64,000 nucleotides of DNA from Fimbriimonas sp. (lineage in GTDB: Bacteria; Armatimonadota; Fimbriimonadia; Fimbriimonadales; Fimbriimonadaceae). The DNA lies in NCBI GenBank assembly GCA_031292555.1, contig JARLGV010000025.1, forward strand, positions 1 through 64,000. The letters are read 5' to 3'. Numbering within the stretch: the stretch's first letter is position 1; each line of letters opens with the position of its first letter. Of this stretch, positions 63,986 through 64,000 are shown one piece after another. A program made the position numbers and the translations under genes. The notes below the pieces were generated by a model that had not been told where the DNA came from, made no database searches, and saw only the letters and a list, made by a program, of their open reading frames with translations.

Positions 63986-64000
63986 CGTCAAACGATGCTA

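Overview
The window is about 58% GC, densely coded on both strands, and looks like chromosome of a Gram-negative (two-membrane) heterotroph. A secretin, many short class III-like pilins, several large secreted glycosidases, a lipoprotein sugar binder, an M56/BlaI pair and tandem tRNA-Gly genes are all chromosomal in character. The short pilins carry the leader and helix text GFTLIELLVVVLILGILTA followed by a RQGAANSNARALATAVQ-type stretch. This and the abundance of glycosidases suggest Armatimonadota, class Fimbriimonadia; that is an inference from protein style, not from a marker gene. Start codons are mixed (ATG, GTG, TTG), and 4-base ATGA/GTGA/TTGA overlaps are common.

Layout. 0.2-3 kb: a CBM-like protein and a LacI regulator, divergent from an aldo/keto reductase across a LacI-type operator. 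3-5.5 kb: yebC, rhomboid protease and acyltransferase, translationally coupled. 5.5-7.1 kb: a hydrolase and ring-cleaving dioxygenase pair of the mhq type. 7.2-15 kb: DUF2156 protein, SCO1-like protein, polA, two tandem signal peptidases, TfoX-N protein and a membrane-anchored hypothetical. 15-31.2 kb, all minus strand: a type IV pilus locus. In transcription order it contains an ECF sigma factor, a small coiled-coil protein, a degenerate PilT paralogue, PilB, PilC, three minimal pilins, a cysteine-rich PilX-like protein, two minor pilins, a PilM-PilN fusion, PilO, the PilQ secretin, a PilP-like protein and a VKOR-DsbA disulfide-forming protein. 31.5-33.8 kb: CoA-binding protein, MetY and a cupin. 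33.9-39.7 kb: a seven-gene MoxR/DUF58/DUF4129/TPR operon. 39.8-41.7 kb: BlaI and an M56 sensor whose C-terminus resembles the secretin fold, with two palindromic operators. 41.7-47.3 kb: S10 peptidase, SGNH hydrolase, TolB-like propeller and small exported proteins. 47.4-51.8 kb: a rhamnose-type binding lipoprotein divergent from deoC and a two-domain ALDH16-type dehydrogenase. 51.8-52 kb: two tRNA-Gly genes, followed by a decayed 1.4-kb stretch. 53.3-55.1 kb: three more minimal pilins in tandem, two of them behind a duplicated promoter and 5'-UTR unit. 55.1-57.4 kb: GrpB, a Doc-like protein without the Fic motif, and a PPi-type phosphofructokinase. 57.6-64 kb: three secreted glycosidase-like proteins and a dyad-rich intergenic element.

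How it fits together. The strongest theme is type IV pili. There is a full inner-membrane platform, secretin, extension motor, minor pilins and six near-identical minimal pilins in two loci. Three control features are visible: an ECF sigma factor heading the motor operon, FliA-like promoter boxes ahead of two pilins, and a conserved hairpin between Shine-Dalgarno and start codon in those same two pilins. A 38-cysteine pilus-associated protein and a VKOR-DsbA fusion sit at opposite ends of the assembly genes, which suggests that disulfide formation is part of making this pilus. No prepilin peptidase and no intact PilT is visible in the window.
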